From contig JAAVFL010000009.1 in the NCBI GenBank assembly GCA_014800795.1, positions 62,001 to 126,000 on the forward strand: a stretch of DNA of 64,000 bases. The letters are read 5' to 3'. Below are positions 26,657 through 35,949 of this stretch, in pieces (position 1 is the first letter of the stretch; each line of letters opens with the position of its first letter). Position numbers and translations under genes: made by a program. The notes under the pieces are model-generated. The model was not told the origin of the DNA. It did not search any database and saw only the letters and a list, made by a program, of their open reading frames with translations. The stretch comes from Bacteroidales bacterium. Lineage in GTDB: Bacteria > Bacteroidota > Bacteroidia > Bacteroidales > Muribaculaceae.

Positions 26657-27895
26657 TCAGCTGAGCGACAGCAGAATATGTATATCCGTAAAGCGAACTC
26701 CGGCAAGCCGGGCCACCTCCTCGTTCACTGCTTTGCCCATAAAAGTAAGAGTCGCAGCCTGAAGACCGGGGGTAAGCGGCAGCATCACCCCGTTTCCCTC
26801 ACAGTCTGAAATATGATTGAGCAGAGTTATGAATGTATCGCTCAGTGCCATAGCGGTAGTTCGCGGCACAGCGCTCCCTGAATTGGTGAAGCATACCCGT
26901 GTCCGTGTCTGCGCTCCGCTATATGCCACATCGTTCACAAGCGCATACGATGTGGTACGACGTGCCTCATCACCTCCGAATTCACCGAGGTCGACCGCAC
27001 GCATACCCGGAAACGCTGTCGCCGGATTGCATGAGAGGTCGAACATAAGCACCCTGCGCTTAAGAATCTCATCTATATTGCCATCAATCGGGAGCGCCTC
27101 ACCTTTACCGGTGATCACCACCACATCGGCACTCCGCAATGCATTCTCGAGAGCGTGGGGATGAACCGACGAGCCTATCACTCCCCCGCCGAGCTGGCGC
27201 AATGCGGTGCGCAGACGATACACATCGTCGTCGAACATCCGCACCACAGCACCCAGACCGAGCGCTGACCGCGCTGCCGAACAAGCCGCCAGACACGATC
27301 CTATTATAGTGACCTCACAGGGAATGACACCCGCGATACCTCCGAGCAGAATCCCCTTTCCGTTCACCGGATCAGCCAGCATGGCAGCCGCAAGCGTCAT
27401 GGCGCTGCGGCCGTCGATCTCAGAAATAATATCGCCGAACGGACGGTTGCCACTGTCGTCGCGTATCAGATCTATCGCTATATTGATTATGCGCCTGCGG
27501 AGCAGTTCGGCAATCACCTCGCTTGCATTGCCACGGCTGAAATTTGCGAGACTCAGCAGAAGTGCGCCTCTTCTGAGCTGCCTTATATCGCATACCGGAA
27601 GCGGAGCCAGATGTATCACGATATCAGCCTGAAGGGTTTCATGGCGCGAGGCCTGACGGGCACCGGCTTTCACATACGCATTGTCACTATAATGGATTGA
27701 TGCTGCCGCGCCCTCCTCGATAAGCACCCTAAAACCATGGCGCGTCAAGGCTGCCACCGCCTCAGGAGTGAGCGGAAAGCGCTTCTCCGCGCGGTTTACG
27801 CACTTGGGAAGCCCGATCGTTGCACGCCGGCGCGCTACAGTGGTTTCTGCCGGCGCCTCCAGAGGCACCCTGCCGTAATCTGAATCTATTATCAT
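26657..27895 (-). CDS. Alanine dehydrogenase / transhydrogenase-alpha-like protein with altered active site
   Basis: A 412-residue cytoplasmic protein of the AlaDH/PNT fold, from the ATG at 27895; an ATG at 27937 would overlap aroK. N-terminal domain IGLPKCVN, KRFPLTPEAV and the C-terminal SAVPRTTAMAL match alanine dehydrogenases. Key positions do not. The catalytic Lys of VKVKEP is missing (VIHLAP), the His of TYLHLA is Asn (LSLANFS), the Asp of VDVAIDQGG is replaced (FDLSCNPAT), and the NAD glycine loop GGGxxG reads GSCLAA. The substrate Arg in the KR-LTP motif is kept. It may be a non-catalytic or repurposed relative. Lies between aroK (19 bases) and RNase H (22 bases). Confidence 0.75.
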   Translation of the reverse strand: MIIDSDYGRVPLEAPAETTVARRRATIGLPKCVNRAEKRFPLTPEAVAALTRHGFRVLIEEGAAASIHYSDNAYVKAGARQASRHETLQADIVIHLAPLPVCDIRQLRRGALLLSLANFSRGNASEVIAELLRRRIINIAIDLIRDDSGNRPFGDIISEIDGRSAMTLAAAMLADPVNGKGILLGGIAGVIPCEVTIIGSCLAACSAARSALGLGAVVRMFDDDVYRLRTALRQLGGGVIGSSVHPHALENALRSADVVVITGKGEALPIDGNIDEILKRRVLMFDLSCNPATAFPGMRAVDLGEFGGDEARRTTSYALVNDVAYSGAQTRTRVCFTNSGSAVPRTTAMALSDTFITLLNHISDCEGNGVMLPLTPGLQAATLTFMGKAVNEEVARLAGVRFTDIHILLSLS

Positions 27896-27914
27896 TGTAT
27901 CCCGATTATCATTA

Positions 27915-28481
27915 TCATATATGCTCTTGCCTTTCAAGCATTTCGCCGAAGGCCTTTACTGATTCGGCAATTTCTTCCTCAGACTCAAGAAGATCGGAGG
28001 GGAAAATCACCTTTGCCCGCCTATACCAACGCGATCGTTCGCGCTGTTTGGCATCGACGAACGCTTCAAGCTCACGCGCGTTCATGCCGGCAAGCAACGG
28101 GCGCTGATCCTGCGCGGCAAGCAGCCGCCGAAGCAACACCGGCTGCGACGCCTCGAGAAGCACCGTCAGCCCCCGCGCGTTCATCCATTCCATATTATCT
28201 CCCTGACAGGGAGTTCCTCCCCCGCACGCTATTATGATATTCTCCCGCGCACCGAGTTCCCGAAGCATATCAGCCTCGATATTCCGGAAAGCCCTCTCAC
28301 CCTTTAATTCGAATATGCGTCGGACCGACATCCCCTCGCGCTGCTCTATGGCATGATCGAGATCAGCAAACACACATCCTTCCGGAAGAAAAGACATACG
28401 ACCCCCGGCGGAGCGGCGGAGCGCCTCGCCGAGGGTCGTTTTTCCGGTTCCCATGAAACCAATCAGAAATATCGGTTTCAA
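27915..28481 (-). CDS. aroK: Shikimate kinase
   Basis: Phosphorylates shikimate with ATP in the aromatic amino acid pathway. 188 residues. Walker A GFMGTGKTT at 8-16, shikimate-binding ADLDHAIE (Asp), the Arg in RAFRNIEAD, ACGGGTPC, and the lid Arg in AQDQRPLLAG. The start is a TTG at 28481: homology needs the MKPIFLIGFMG beginning, and no ATG lies upstream without running into mscL. It starts 7 bases after the mscL stop. The TTG start may lower its translation. Confidence 0.93.
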   Translation of the reverse strand: MKPIFLIGFMGTGKTTLGEALRRSAGGRMSFLPEGCVFADLDHAIEQREGMSVRRIFELKGERAFRNIEADMLRELGARENIIIACGGGTPCQGDNMEWMNARGLTVLLEASQPVLLRRLLAAQDQRPLLAGMNARELEAFVDAKQRERSRWYRRAKVIFPSDLLESEEEIAESVKAFGEMLERQEHI

Positions 28482-28488
28482 CCTGGTC

Positions 28489-28941
28489 TTACTGTTTTTT
28501 CGCGTTATCTTTCAGAAGGTCGCGTATTTCGGTAAGCAACTGCTCCTCCTTTGTAGGTTCGGCCGGAGCAGGTTCGGGAGCTGGCTCCTCAGCTTTTTTA
28601 CGCATAAATTTATTCATCACCTTTATAGCCAGGAATATGCAGAATGCGATGATGAGGAAATCAACGATAGTCTGCACAAAAGCGCCCCATGTAATCGCTA
28701 CTTCAGGAGTAATCACCTCCTGTGTGGCACCGTCAAGCACCTGCTTCTGAAGCACGAATTTAAACTCCGAGAAGTTGGCGCCACCTGTAAGCACGCCGAT
28801 ACCAGGCATAATGATATCGTTGACAAGCGATGTGACGATTTTTCCGAACGCACCTCCGATGATAACACCGACTGCCATATCTACCACATTGCCTCGCATG
28901 GCAAATTCCTTGAACTCGTTGAAGAATTTTTTCATACTCAT
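28489..28941 (-). CDS. mscL: Large-conductance mechanosensitive channel
   Basis: Inner-membrane pressure valve that opens under hypo-osmotic shock. 150 residues. N-terminal amphipathic helix and TM1: [27 protein letters not shown] with the gate glycines; TM2: [27 protein letters not shown]; then a charged, proline/glutamate-rich linker ([19 protein letters not shown]) and the C-terminal helix. All family features are present. Part of a minus-strand cluster between a two-TM protein and aroK. Confidence 0.97.
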   Translation of the reverse strand: MSMKKFFNEFKEFAMRGNVVDMAVGVIIGGAFGKIVTSLVNDIIMPGIGVLTGGANFSEFKFVLQKQVLDGATQEVITPEVAITWGAFVQTIVDFLIIAFCIFLAIKVMNKFMRKKAEEPAPEPAPAEPTKEEQLLTEIRDLLKDNAKKQ

Positions 28942-28994
28942 TAAATATAAATAGTCTGTTGCGTGATATAAGTATTCTTTTTTTACTTGATTTT

Positions 28995-29468
28995 TCAGAT
29001 AAATTCAGCTGCGATTTCATGAAGATCATAGCCTGCTGCCAACACTCCGAAGAAGAGAACCGCCAGAACTGCAAAGACAAAACCGACCAGAGAAATCACA
29101 AGCCCTGCAATCGCCAGCCCCCTTGGAGGACGGTTGACACCTATTATCGAAAATATCAGCCCCAGCAACCATGTGAGACCCCCTACATACGGTAGCCAGA
29201 ATCCGAAGAAACTAACAAGGGCAAGCACAAATCCGGCCGTGCCTATCCCGTTGCTCTCCTGCCTCCGCTGAGGATACTGCGAGCCATAATACCCCTGGGG
29301 AGAATAGGGCACCTGCTGCTGTTGCAGCGGCTGCCACTCACCCGGGAACGGAGGGGGAACAGCCCCCGGCGACTTATGACGGAAACTATTGGCAGGCTCT
29401 TCCGAACCTGCTCCGCCGGTATTGTTTCTGTAACCGGGGTATTGGTTATAATTATCCTGATATCCCAT
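28995..29468 (-). CDS. Two-TM membrane protein with Pro/Gln/Tyr-rich N-terminus (DUF4190-like)
   Basis: A 157-residue membrane protein of unknown role. Residues 1-73 are low-complexity and rich in Tyr, Pro, Gln and Gly ([20 protein letters not shown]), likely cytoplasmic. Two hydrophobic segments follow: [20 protein letters not shown]...[12 protein letters not shown] and [31 protein letters not shown]. The [15 protein letters not shown] turn between them is the typical DUF4190 pattern. First gene of the cluster leading to mscL (53-base gap), with a promoter box upstream. Confidence 0.7.
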   Translation of the reverse strand: MGYQDNYNQYPGYRNNTGGAGSEEPANSFRHKSPGAVPPPFPGEWQPLQQQQVPYSPQGYYGSQYPQRRQESNGIGTAGFVLALVSFFGFWLPYVGGLTWLLGLIFSIIGVNRPPRGLAIAGLVISLVGFVFAVLAVLFFGVLAAGYDLHEIAAEFI

Positions 29469-29494
29469 TTCGGTAATTTACATATGTCTACTTG

Positions 29495-29502
29495 CAAAGA
29501 TA
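29495..29502 (-). promoter_or_regulatory. -7 promoter box for the mscL cluster
   Basis: Minus-strand TATCTTTG, an exact TAnnTTTG match 27 bases upstream of the ATG at 29468. The -33 element is unclear. Confidence 0.45.
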
Positions 29503-29725
29503 CAAATAAACTATATAAATTGTTGAGCGCTTACGAAAAAAATAAGACATCCGCACAAAAATCTCTATACGATGCTCCCGGGGTCAGGTTCGAATAGCCG
29601 TCGCTGTTTTCAGGAACAGGACGCAGACAATGCCGTAATTAATCAAGGCCGGAAAGAGAATCGGGAAAGATCAAGTGTCTGATGCATGCGGGAAAAAAAT
29701 TAAAAACTTCTTTTTCCTCCAATAA

Positions 29726-29758
29726 TTTGGCAGTTTCAAATTATTGTTCTTATATTTG
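29726..29758 (+). promoter_or_regulatory. Promoter for the DUF349 gene
   Basis: TTTG (29726-29729), 21 bases, TATATTTG (29751-29758). The start codon is 96 bases after the -7 box. Confidence 0.55.
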
Positions 29759-29853
29759 GCGACAAATTACGTTCGGCCTGTGATCGGCGGCGCTCCGCTT
29801 GCGTCTGTCGCCATAGTTCCGCACCCACCAATTCCAAACCATTCAACTATTTT

Positions 29854-31749
29854 ATGGAAACGCGTGAACAAGCTACCGGTGCTGAAACAATGCCCGAAAG
29901 CCAATCATTAAACCCTGTTACCGCGACTGAGACCCCGGAAGAAGTTTCAGAAGCGAAGAAAGAAACTACCGCAATCTCCGGCGAAGAATCTGCCGCAGAT
30001 GCAAAAACCGCCGTCAAAAATACTGAGGGCACAAACCGGCGTATCCCCGACGTTGCATCGAAAGAGGAGGTAATCGAAACTCTCGCACGTCTCCTCGAAG
30101 ATGAAACCACAGAAATTACCCGCGAGGAAATTGTGCGCCTCAAACAGCAGTTCTACGCTTTCCGCAAAGTAGAACTTGAAGCAGAACTGGCCGACTTTGT
30201 GGCTAAAGGCAACGAAGAGACTGCCTTCATCCCGGCAGTAGACACGGCCGAAGAACGCTTCAAGGAACTTATGGTGACAGTAAAAGACCGTAAGGCTGCC
30301 ATCGCGGCAGCCCTTGAAGAAGAGCGCAAACGTAATTTCGAGCGCAAACAGGCCCTGATCGACGAACTTCTCGCACTTGCCACCGACACCGACAATGTGA
30401 ACCGCACATATCCCCGCGTAAAGGAAATTCAGAATGAATTCAAACTTATCGGAGAAGTTCCCGCTACGGAAGCTACTGACCAGTGGAAATCATATCAGGG
30501 AGCTGTAGAACAGTTCTATGATCAGCTGAAAGTCAACAAAGACTTGCGCGACTACGATTTCCGCAAGAACCTCGAGATAAAGACCATGCTGTGCGAAGAG
30601 GCGGAAAAGCTCAATGAAGAGAACGATATAATCCTCGCATTCAAACGCTTGCAGAACCTTCACGACGAATGGCGTCAGGCTGGCCCCGTAGCCAAGGATA
30701 TGCGTGAGACCATCTGGACCCGATTCAAGGAGGCCTCCGTTGTCATCAACAAGAAATATCAGACCTTCTTCGAGCAGCGCAAAGCCACCGAAACAGCTAA
30801 TGAAGCGGCTAAGACCGCTTTGTGTGAACGTGTGGAAGCACTTGACTTCTCCGCTCTCAAAACCGGCAACGACTGGGAAGACATGACAAAAACCATTCTC
30901 GAGGCACAGGAAGAATGGAAAACCATCGGATTCGCGGCCCGCAGACAGAACAACGCCCTGTTCGCACGCTTCCGCACAGTTTGCGACAAATTCTTTGCCG
31001 CGAAATCCGACTTCTATACCTCCCGACGTAACGAACTGACCGAAAATCTCGCAAAAAAGACAGCTCTGTGCGAACGCGCCGAGGCTTTGCGCGAATCCAC
31101 CGACTGGCACAAGACAGCCGAAGAGCTGACCCGTCTGCAGAACGAATGGAAGACCATCGGTCAGGTACCTAAAAAGTATGCCGAAACCCTGTGGCACCGC
31201 TTCCAGCAGGCATGCCATGAGTTCTTCACACGCAGAAGAAAGGTTCTGAACCAAAGCCATGCAATAGAGCAGGCCAACCTTACTGCAAAACTCGCCATTA
31301 TCAACGAACTCAGGGCCATCCCGGAAAATACCCCACGCAACGAAACATTGGCTAAAGTAAAGGAACTGCAGGCCAGATGGCAGGAAATCGGTCATGTACC
31401 CTTCCACGAGAAAGATCGGGTATATGATGAATACCGCACATTATGCGATGGCTTCTATGCCCGCAACCGTCAGGGACGAGGCTCAATGAGCCGCTTCGAG
31501 GATGTGATAAAAGAGATCAGTTCCGACGAGAACAAGCTCTACCGCGAACGCGAGCGCATACTCCGCGCCTTCGAGATCAAACGGAACGAGCTCAAAACCT
31601 ATGAGAACAATCTCGGATTCCTGACCTCCAAGAGCAAGTCGGGCGACTCAATGATGCGTGAGATGCAGCGCCGCATCCAGCACATAAAGGACGACCTCGC
31701 CTCTATCGAAGAGAAAATAAAGCTGATCGACAGCAAGCTAAAAGGCTGA
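29854..31749 (+). CDS. DUF349-repeat coiled-coil protein
   Basis: A 631-residue cytoplasmic, highly charged helical protein. After an acidic low-complexity N-terminus (1-70), about five DUF349 units repeat every 70-75 residues, each with a W...G pattern: QWKSYQGAVEQFYDQL, EWRQAGPVAKDMRETIWTRFKEA, EWKTIGFAARRQNNALFARF, EWKTIGQVPKKYAETLWHRFQQA, RWQEIGHVPFHEKDRVYDEY. The last 100 residues form a long coiled coil (REMQRRIQHIKDDLASIEEKI). No enzyme motif is present. DUF349 proteins are widespread in Bacteroidetes and their role is unclear. It stands alone, with its own promoter and a strong terminator. Confidence 0.9.
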   Translation: METREQATGAETMPESQSLNPVTATETPEEVSEAKKETTAISGEESAADAKTAVKNTEGTNRRIPDVASKEEVIETLARLLEDETTEITREEIVRLKQQFYAFRKVELEAELADFVAKGNEETAFIPAVDTAEERFKELMVTVKDRKAAIAAALEEERKRNFERKQALIDELLALATDTDNVNRTYPRVKEIQNEFKLIGEVPATEATDQWKSYQGAVEQFYDQLKVNKDLRDYDFRKNLEIKTMLCEEAEKLNEENDIILAFKRLQNLHDEWRQAGPVAKDMRETIWTRFKEASVVINKKYQTFFEQRKATETANEAAKTALCERVEALDFSALKTGNDWEDMTKTILEAQEEWKTIGFAARRQNNALFARFRTVCDKFFAAKSDFYTSRRNELTENLAKKTALCERAEALRESTDWHKTAEELTRLQNEWKTIGQVPKKYAETLWHRFQQACHEFFTRRRKVLNQSHAIEQANLTAKLAIINELRAIPENTPRNETLAKVKELQARWQEIGHVPFHEKDRVYDEYRTLCDGFYARNRQGRGSMSRFEDVIKEISSDENKLYRERERILRAFEIKRNELKTYENNLGFLTSKSKSGDSMMREMQRRIQHIKDDLASIEEKIKLIDSKLKG

Positions 31750-31754
31750 ACGCC

Positions 31755-31822
31755 CATCCGGATAAGGCAGAGGAGGCTGTGTCAAAATGAACTGACACAG
31801 CCTCCTCTGCCTTATCCGGATG
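31755..31822. terminator. Perfect 30-bp bidirectional hairpin terminator
   Basis: Arms 31755-31784 and 31793-31822 are exact inverse complements around an 8-base loop, between the convergent DUF349 and sensor-kinase genes. The inner core GGCTGTGTCA/TGACACAGCC recurs in hairpins at 50556-50591 and 56876-56919. Confidence 0.85.
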
Positions 31823-31836
31823 GAAAGTTTATTCTG

Positions 31837-33048
31837 TCACACATTCCCGTCCGACAGTGGCATGGTAATAGTAAAACGCGTGCCCTCCCCCGGCTCGCTC
31901 CAGCTCACGAAGATTTTGCCGAGATGATACTGTTCGATTATACGTTTGGCAAGGGTAAGTCCGAGCCCCCATCCACGCTTTTTGGTGGTATATCCGGGAT
32001 TGAAAACAGTCTTCTGATGCTTGCGCGCGATACCTTTACCCGTATCGGTCACATTCACCACAGCACGCTTGCCATCGCTCAGTGTCACAATGTCAATCTT
32101 TCCGCTCCCCTCCATCGCGTCTACGGCATTTTTAATAAGGTTCTCCATCACCCATTCAAGCAACGGGGCGCTCAGGCGCACCGGAAGCGCCTTGTCGCTT
32201 AGACTCACCGTAAGGTCTATACGTGAGGAGATACGTGTCGACATATATGAGGCTGCATGAGCCACGATATCGTTGAGATTCTCAACCTCCATCTGCGGGC
32301 GCGACCCGATTTTCGAGAAGCGGCTTGCGATTGTACTCAGACGGTTCACATCCTTGTCCATCTCCGCCACCGTATCCTCGTCGACACCCATCGTACGCAA
32401 CAGTTCCATCCAGGCCATAAGCGAACTGATCGGTGTTCCAAGCTGATGCGCCGTCTCCTTCGACAGACCCACCCACACCTTGTTCTGCTCGGCTCTACGC
32501 GTCGAGTTAACAGCGAAATACACCACAAAGATGAACACCAGCATCACACCCAACTGAATATAAGGGTAATAGCTCAGTCTTTTCAGCAGTTTGGAGTCAT
32601 CGTAATACAGATGTTGAAGATTATCGGGAGTAATGATAATGTGAATCACATTCTGACTGTTGCGAAGCGTTGCCAACCGCCGGTGAAGAAACTGATCGTT
32701 GGCCACCGACAGAAAATAAGGCGCCGATGGGTCTACCTCCTCAGGCAGGTCGAAATTTCGGTGAAGGAGTATATTTCCGTCATCATCGGTAAGAAGCACC
32801 GGAATGGTATGATTGCGCTCTATAATTGAAAAAAGAAATTCGATATTCTCGGCCGACGATGCATCGTCGTACTGCCCGAGGTCTGCTATCTGTTTGGTAG
32901 CATCGGCCCATATCTGCATACGCTCGCGCTCCTGCTCCGCCAGATCGCGAACCAGATTATTGGATACATATATAAAAAACGCCACAAGCCCGAGCGACAC
33001 CAGAAGAAATGTCACCACACCGAACCTCCTTACCTCATATATATTCAT
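31837..33048 (-). CDS. Membrane sensor histidine kinase without partner regulator nearby
   Basis: A 403-residue inner-membrane kinase. Start ATG at 33048 (MNIYEVRR); the longer frame runs into the preceding HAD gene. TM1 about 10-30 (VVTFLLVSLGLVAFFIYV), a periplasmic sensor of about 130 residues, TM2 (YPYIQLGVMLVFIFVVYFAV), then the H-box ETAHQLGTPISSLMAWMELL, a variant common in Bacteroidetes, the N-box ENLIKNAVDAM, G1 DTGKGI and G2 GWGLGLTLAKRI. No receiver domain and no response regulator gene is within reach, so its partner must lie elsewhere. It follows the HAD gene by 19 bases. Confidence 0.88.
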   Translation of the reverse strand: MNIYEVRRFGVVTFLLVSLGLVAFFIYVSNNLVRDLAEQERERMQIWADATKQIADLGQYDDASSAENIEFLFSIIERNHTIPVLLTDDDGNILLHRNFDLPEEVDPSAPYFLSVANDQFLHRRLATLRNSQNVIHIIITPDNLQHLYYDDSKLLKRLSYYPYIQLGVMLVFIFVVYFAVNSTRRAEQNKVWVGLSKETAHQLGTPISSLMAWMELLRTMGVDEDTVAEMDKDVNRLSTIASRFSKIGSRPQMEVENLNDIVAHAASYMSTRISSRIDLTVSLSDKALPVRLSAPLLEWVMENLIKNAVDAMEGSGKIDIVTLSDGKRAVVNVTDTGKGIARKHQKTVFNPGYTTKKRGWGLGLTLAKRIIEQYHLGKIFVSWSEPGEGTRFTITMPLSDGNV

Positions 33049-33067
33049 AAAAACTACAAATACGGGA

Positions 33068-33982
33068 TTAATAAAGCTCCAGACCACGGTCGGCCTCACG
33101 CGCCTCGATCCATCGCGCCACAGCATCGTCGGTATTCCGCCCTATCACTACATCTGCCCTATCCTTCACCTCAGGCAGCGCATTTTCAGTTGCCACCGCG
33201 ACATCGGCCACCGCCATCATAGGCAGGTCATTGAGATTATCGCCGAACACTACAATCTCGTCCGCGCCGGTCTCTGCGGCGAGAGCCTTTACCGCCGAAG
33301 CTTTCGACACTCCGGGAGCATATATGTCGATCAATCCGGTATCGCGCAGGAACACATCCGGATACCAGGCCGCCGCACAAGCCGTTGCACCGTTTAATTC
33401 CACAGTTAGCTTCTCAACCATATCAACCGGCCCGATTCCGAAAAAAAGAGCCACGCTATCCCATCTTGCAGGTTCCTGATCGAGATGGAACCGCTTGAGA
33501 GCCAGATATCGTCGGTCCTGATAAAACGCATTCTCGCGGGAGGACATAGCCGAGGGATGATAAACGTTGAGAAAACTGTTGCCGCTCAGACAATACACGA
33601 ACGGATGAAGCCCATGCTGCGAGAATATCTCATGTATTTTCACAGCATCGCCCTCCGGAATCGTACGGCAGCTTACGAACGAGGATGTATCACGGTTCCA
33701 GAATCCCGCTCCCGTCATGACTATAGCTGGAAGAGGTCTCACATCGCCATCACGTGTCGTATAGACTGGTTGACGGACCGATTTCAGCAGAGGCTGCACC
33801 GTTGCAGGAGTTCGCGCCGTAGCAGGGGTGAACATAACTCCACGATCTATCAGGCGGTTCAGAATCTCCCCCGACCGCTCGCTTACCCGGCTTTCGCCAT
33901 TGAGAAGCGTACCGTCGAGATCCGTCACATAAAGTGTCCGCTGATCCTTACGAGTAGTGAAGGGTACATTGCCGTTTCTCAT
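33068..33982 (-). CDS. Cof-type HAD-superfamily phosphatase
   Basis: A 304-residue cytoplasmic sugar-phosphate/nucleotide phosphatase-like protein. Motif I is YVTDLDGTLLNG with the nucleophile Asp and the second Asp, motif II TPATAR, motif III a Lys in GVSKASAVKAL, motif IV VVFGDNLNDLPMM. The large C2 cap insertion between motifs II and III is typical of Cof/YidA. Substrate unknown. First gene of a two-gene unit with a sensor histidine kinase, an unusual pairing that may be incidental. Confidence 0.88.
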   Translation of the reverse strand: MRNGNVPFTTRKDQRTLYVTDLDGTLLNGESRVSERSGEILNRLIDRGVMFTPATARTPATVQPLLKSVRQPVYTTRDGDVRPLPAIVMTGAGFWNRDTSSFVSCRTIPEGDAVKIHEIFSQHGLHPFVYCLSGNSFLNVYHPSAMSSRENAFYQDRRYLALKRFHLDQEPARWDSVALFFGIGPVDMVEKLTVELNGATACAAAWYPDVFLRDTGLIDIYAPGVSKASAVKALAAETGADEIVVFGDNLNDLPMMAVADVAVATENALPEVKDRADVVIGRNTDDAVARWIEAREADRGLELY

Positions 33983-34002
33983 ATACTGAAAATTTTAGTT
34001 TA

Positions 34003-34033
34003 CAAATGTAGCTATTTTCCCCGACAAACCAAT
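34003..34033 (-). promoter_or_regulatory. Promoter for the HAD phosphatase / sensor kinase unit
   Basis: Minus strand: ATTG (34030-34033), 19 bases, TACATTTG (34003-34010). The ATG at 33982 is 21 bases from the -7 box. Confidence 0.5.
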
Positions 34034-34119
34034 CGCTACGGAGGCCGCGTGAATACTTAAATTAACTAAATCCGTTAAAATTAACCGAACCAAAGAGCCG
34101 GGAATAGAATTATTATTAT

Positions 34120-34127
34120 TAGCTTTG
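34120..34127 (+). promoter_or_regulatory. -7 promoter box for the DEAD-box helicase
   Basis: TAGCTTTG fits TAnnTTTG, 36 bases before the start codon. The -33 box is not clear. Confidence 0.4.
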
Positions 34128-34162
34128 TTGATTAAAACTGAGAATAAAACGAAATACGACAT

Positions 34163-35929
34163 ATGACATTTGAAGAATTAGGGGTAAACGAGCCCCTGCG
34201 GCGTGCGATCGCAGAACTTGGATTCGAAAACCCGATGCCCGTACAGGAAAAGGTAATCCCCCACCTGCTCAGTGAGGAGGGAGATGTTGTGGCCCTCGCC
34301 CAGACTGGCACCGGCAAGACTGCCGCTTTCGGTCTGCCGGTGATTCAACGCATCGACGAAAGCAGATCTGTGCCTCAGGCTCTTATCCTCTCCCCCACCC
34401 GTGAGTTATGCCTTCAGATAGCATCAGACCTTGCGGATTTTTCAAAATACATACCCGAACTGCGCGTAATACCCGTCTACGGGGGCTCGAGCATCGAAAG
34501 TCAGATCCGCTCCCTACGTCAGGGCGCCCAGATTATCGTAGCCACACCCGGGCGTCTGATCGACCTCATAAACCGCGGGGTAGTGAAGCTCGGCGACGTA
34601 CACACCGTGATACTCGACGAGGCCGACGAAATGCTCAACATGGGATTCCTCGACTCTATCAACGATATCCTCAGCCACGTTCCCGAGAACCGCAAAATGC
34701 TGCTGTTCTCCGCCACAATGCCACCGGAAATCGCCAGAATAGCAAAGAAATACATGCACGATCCCGTGGAATTTGTGATCGGCACACGCAACGAGGGAGC
34801 CGCCAACGTGCGCCATATCTACTATATGGTCAACGCCCGCGACAAGTATCTTGCCCTCAAACGTGTGGCCGACGACAATCCGAACATCTACGCCATTATA
34901 TTCTGCCGCACCCGCCGCGACACCCAGGAGGTGGCCGACAATCTCATTCACGACGGTTACAACGCCGATGCCCTCCACGGCGACCTCTCCCAGCAACAGC
35001 GCGACATAGTGATGAAAAAATTCCGCGACCGCGTCATTACTATGCTGGTAGCCACCGATGTAGCCGCCCGCGGCCTTGATGTCAACGACCTAACCCATGT
35101 GATCAACTACGGTCTTCCCGACGACACCGCCGTTTATACACATCGCTCCGGACGAACCGGACGCGCCGGGAAAACCGGTGTATCCGTAGCCATAATCCAT
35201 TCACGCGAGAAAGGCAAGCTGCGCGAGATCGAACGCATCATCGGAAAAACTTTCGAACGCAAGGAGGTGCCCACTCCCGAACATATAATCGAAAAACAAC
35301 TGTTCTCCATGGCCGACCGCATAGAGCGTGTCGAGGTCAACGATACCGAGATTGCGAAATATATGCCCGCCGTAATGAAAAAACTGGGCTGGCTCTCGGA
35401 GGAGGATCTGATGAAGCGCGTGCTTTCTCTCGAATTCAACCGTCTGCTCGATTATTATAAGGATGCGCCCACCATCGATTTCATTGATGAGAAGCCACGC
35501 AAGGAGAAAAAATCAAAACGCGGGGATGAAGGAGAAAATACCGACAAAGACCGCCGCACCGCCGCCAGAGGCATGGAACGCATTTACATAAGCACCGGCA
35601 AACGCGACGGATTCTACGCCGGGAATCTTATCGAGATGCTCAATAAGTTCGTAAGCGGTCCGCGTGTGGATGTAGGGCGCATCGACCTCATGCCGGCTTA
35701 CTCGCTCTTCGATGTCAAGAAATCTGACGCCCGCCGCGTCGTGGCGGCCCTGAAAGGAGCTGAATTCATGGGCAAACGGATCTATTCCGAGGTTGCCAAG
35801 GCCGACAAAGACTATGCCAGAACATCGAACCGCCGGAGTAAGGAAGCTCCCCATGCCGACGAGGTGACAGATCCATACGATGCTTTCGAACGCTTCAAGC
35901 GAAAAGCACGTAAGAAAAGCAGACGTTAA
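34163..35929 (+). CDS. DEAD-box ATP-dependent RNA helicase (DeaD/CsdA type)
   Basis: A 588-residue RNA helicase likely acting in ribosome assembly and RNA decay. Q motif (FEELGVNEPLRRAIAELGFENPMPVQ), Walker A AQTGTGKT, PTRELCLQ, GG, TPGRLID, DEAD (LDEADEM), SAT (FSATMPPEI), then helicase C with ARGLDVNDLTHVINYGLP and HRSGRTGRAG. Residues about 475-550 form a DbpA-type RNA-binding domain (ERIYISTGKRDGFYAGNLIEML, GRIDLMPAYSLFDV). A basic tail ends KRKARKKSRR. It heads a plus-strand run of housekeeping genes. Confidence 0.95.
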   Translation: MTFEELGVNEPLRRAIAELGFENPMPVQEKVIPHLLSEEGDVVALAQTGTGKTAAFGLPVIQRIDESRSVPQALILSPTRELCLQIASDLADFSKYIPELRVIPVYGGSSIESQIRSLRQGAQIIVATPGRLIDLINRGVVKLGDVHTVILDEADEMLNMGFLDSINDILSHVPENRKMLLFSATMPPEIARIAKKYMHDPVEFVIGTRNEGAANVRHIYYMVNARDKYLALKRVADDNPNIYAIIFCRTRRDTQEVADNLIHDGYNADALHGDLSQQQRDIVMKKFRDRVITMLVATDVAARGLDVNDLTHVINYGLPDDTAVYTHRSGRTGRAGKTGVSVAIIHSREKGKLREIERIIGKTFERKEVPTPEHIIEKQLFSMADRIERVEVNDTEIAKYMPAVMKKLGWLSEEDLMKRVLSLEFNRLLDYYKDAPTIDFIDEKPRKEKKSKRGDEGENTDKDRRTAARGMERIYISTGKRDGFYAGNLIEMLNKFVSGPRVDVGRIDLMPAYSLFDVKKSDARRVVAALKGAEFMGKRIYSEVAKADKDYARTSNRRSKEAPHADEVTDPYDAFERFKRKARKKSRR

Positions 35930-35949
35930 CCGAGGCAAAACACAAAGTC

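Larger units (their letters stand above)
29469..29853. other. Divergent intergenic region, promoters only
   Basis: A 385-base gap with promoter boxes at both ends (29495-29502 minus, 29726-29758 plus). The middle (about 29520-29720) shows no gene, hairpin or tRNA that I can support. Confidence 0.5.

Noticed and set aside
29575..29610. GGTTCGAAT word resembling a tRNA T-loop
   Set aside because: The flanking bases do not pair as a T-stem and no acceptor, D or anticodon arm can be built.
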